Below the pieces are notes generated by a model. The model had not been told where the DNA came from, ran no database searches, and was given only the letters and a program-made list of their open reading frames with translations. From the NCBI GenBank assembly GCA_945878355.1, contig CAMCTC010000196.1, positions 1 through 5,705 on the forward strand: DNA of 5,705 nucleotides, read 5' to 3'. A program made the position numbers and the translations under genes. Numbering within the stretch: position 1 is the stretch's first letter; the number at the start of each line of letters is the position of its first letter. This DNA is from Bordetella parapertussis (GTDB lineage Bacteria; Pseudomonadota; Gammaproteobacteria; Burkholderiales; Burkholderiaceae_C). Positions 4,797 through 5,705 of the stretch are shown here, piece after piece.

Positions 4797-5705
4797 ATCT
4801 TGTGCGCGGGCGTGGTCCCTACCAGTACGTGCTCGACACGGTCAGGGTAGCGGACGCGGTAGCGCCGCAACCTGTGGGTCGGGTGCAGGTGCTGCTCCAC
4901 CAGTTCGAAGGCCAGCGGCTCGACGCCGGTCCACAGGTTGATGACGTTGCGCACCGCACTGCCATGGGCCACCACGTGCAGCAGTTCCTCGGCAAAACAG
5001 GCTTGATCCAGCGCGGTACCGTTGCGAAACAGTTGCGCGCTGGCCATGGCTGTGAGATCCGGCGCGTCATCCTGGATGGTCGCCAGAGACAAGGGCGTGC
5101 TGCCAGGTGCATAGCCCTCCAGCGCGAGCTGTGCCAGGTACCTCACCGCGCGGGTGTTACCGGGTGCCAGGTTGCACATAACGACAACGCCGCAGCCCTT
5201 GGATGGCGCCAGGTAAGCCATCGCCGTCCAGCCGTCAAAGTGACCGCCATGGTGAGCAATCGTTCCACCGTCCATTGGTTCAATGAACCAGCCGCAACCA
5301 TAGCCAGAGGGCCTGCCGGTCGCTATGGGGCCTGCAGTGAGCATCAGCGAATGGTGTTGCGAATCAAGCAGGCCACCATCGACCAGCTGTTCAAGCCAAA
5401 TGAGTGCGCCATTTGGTGTGAGGCATACATCACCGTCTCCAATGACTTCACGTTTGGCGCTTTCTAGATCTATTGATGCCGCGAATAAATCATTTTCGTT
5501 GGCCTGACGTGCCCATGATGGGCTGGCTACTGTGGCGCCGCCGCAGTCAAATTTTCCAAACAAATTGTGAAGGGCGTCTGCATAGTTGCTGCCGTGGAGT
5601 TGCGCAATCAGCATCCCAAGAAGAATGTAATTTGTGTTGGTGTACATCCAACCTGTGCCTTCATTGAAGGCGGGTGACAAACTCGAATATCGAGCCATAA
5701 AGCTC
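4775..5705 (-). CDS. Serine beta-lactamase-family hydrolase, C-terminal part (gene runs off the right edge)
   Basis: The frame is open to the window edge, giving 309 residues before a TGA at 4777-4775; the Met at 5698 is internal, not the start. The family (class C beta-lactamases, D-aminopeptidases, DD-peptidases, esterases such as EstB) uses SxxK, YxN and HxG/KTG motifs. The SxxK serine-lysine lies outside the window. Counting from the Met at 5698, the YxN motif is Tyr19-Thr-Asn21 in EGTGWMYTNTNYILLGML, and the third motif is His150-Gly-Gly in HHGGHFDGW. Between them, TPNGALIWLEQLVDGGLL (94-111) matches the helix typical of this fold. After about residue 200 there is a further segment of roughly 100 residues ending in YRVRYPDRVEHVLVG and KIYWAWPL. 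This resembles the small C-terminal beta-rich domains of some serine hydrolases, but I cannot name it. The substrate is unknown: peptide, amide or ester are all possible. The 3' end overlaps the aminotransferase by 22 nt. Confidence 0.85.
   Translation of the reverse strand, partial: SFMARYSSLSPAFNEGTGWMYTNTNYILLGMLIAQLHGSNYADALHNLFGKFDCGGATVASPSWARQANENDLFAASIDLESAKREVIGDGDVCLTPNGALIWLEQLVDGGLLDSQHHSLMLTAGPIATGRPSGYGCGWFIEPMDGGTIAHHGGHFDGWTAMAYLAPSKGCGVVVMCNLAPGNTRAVRYLAQLALEGYAPGSTPLSLATIQDDAPDLTAMASAQLFRNGTALDQACFAEELLHVVAHGSAVRNVINLWTGVEPLAFELVEQHLHPTHRLRRYRVRYPDRVEHVLVGTTPAHKIYWAWPL

Noticed and set aside
4802..5467. A 221-residue plus-strand frame opposite the serine hydrolase.
   Set aside because: The minus strand encodes recognisable YxN and HGG motifs with good family spacing; the plus frame shows no homology features and is a by-product of GC-rich codon use.
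4775..5705. Assignment of the serine hydrolase and neighbours to a microcystin-type cyclic peptide degradation cluster, since MlrB is also a beta-lactamase-family hydrolase.
   Set aside because: The family is very broad, no MlrA-like protease or MlrC-like peptidase is visible, and the link would rest on fold alone.

Overview
This window looks like chromosome from a Gram-negative proteobacterium. It encodes a TonB-dependent outer-membrane receptor with a signal peptide and a C-terminal phenylalanine. Coding DNA is GC-rich by eye, and both intact upstream sites carry ordinary AGGAG-type ribosome binding sites. A betaproteobacterium (Burkholderiales-like) is my best guess, but a gammaproteobacterium such as a xanthomonad is possible; nothing here fixes the genus. 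I see no RNA genes, insertion sequences, CRISPR arrays, phage genes or large repeats.

Layout, left to right: (1) 1-281 (+), the last 92 residues of an M20-family zinc peptidase of the glutamate carboxypeptidase (CPG2-like) type. (2) 282-336, a short convergent gap with a weak inverted repeat. (3) 337-1272 (-), a nitrilase-superfamily amidohydrolase close to N-carbamoyl-D-amino acid hydrolase, with its Glu-Lys-Cys triad at the same residue numbers as the Agrobacterium enzyme when read from an internal GTG. (4) 1289-3424 (-), a 711-residue TonB-dependent receptor whose stop lies only 16 nt upstream of that GTG, so the pair is probably one operon (receptor first, hydrolase second). (5) 3425-3596, a 172-nt AT-rich divergent promoter region with an imperfect palindrome placed inside the best sigma70-like promoter. 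(6) 3597-4796 (+), a stand-alone fold-type I PLP aminotransferase of the LysN/2-aminoadipate type. (7) 4775 to the window end (-), the C-terminal 309 residues of a serine beta-lactamase-family hydrolase. It overlaps the aminotransferase tail to tail by 22 nt, and the overlap contains a perfect 21-nt inverted repeat.

Taken together, the genes read as a small uptake and breakdown locus for amidated, carbamoylated or peptide-like amino acid derivatives. The receptor would bring the compound across the outer membrane, the amidohydrolase would remove a carbamoyl (or similar acyl) group, the aminotransferase would deaminate the freed amino acid, and the flanking peptidase and serine hydrolase could trim larger precursors. 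The individual families are well supported; the joint pathway and its substrate are inference. No hydantoinase, racemase, inner-membrane transporter or regulator is visible, though the window cuts off at both ends.
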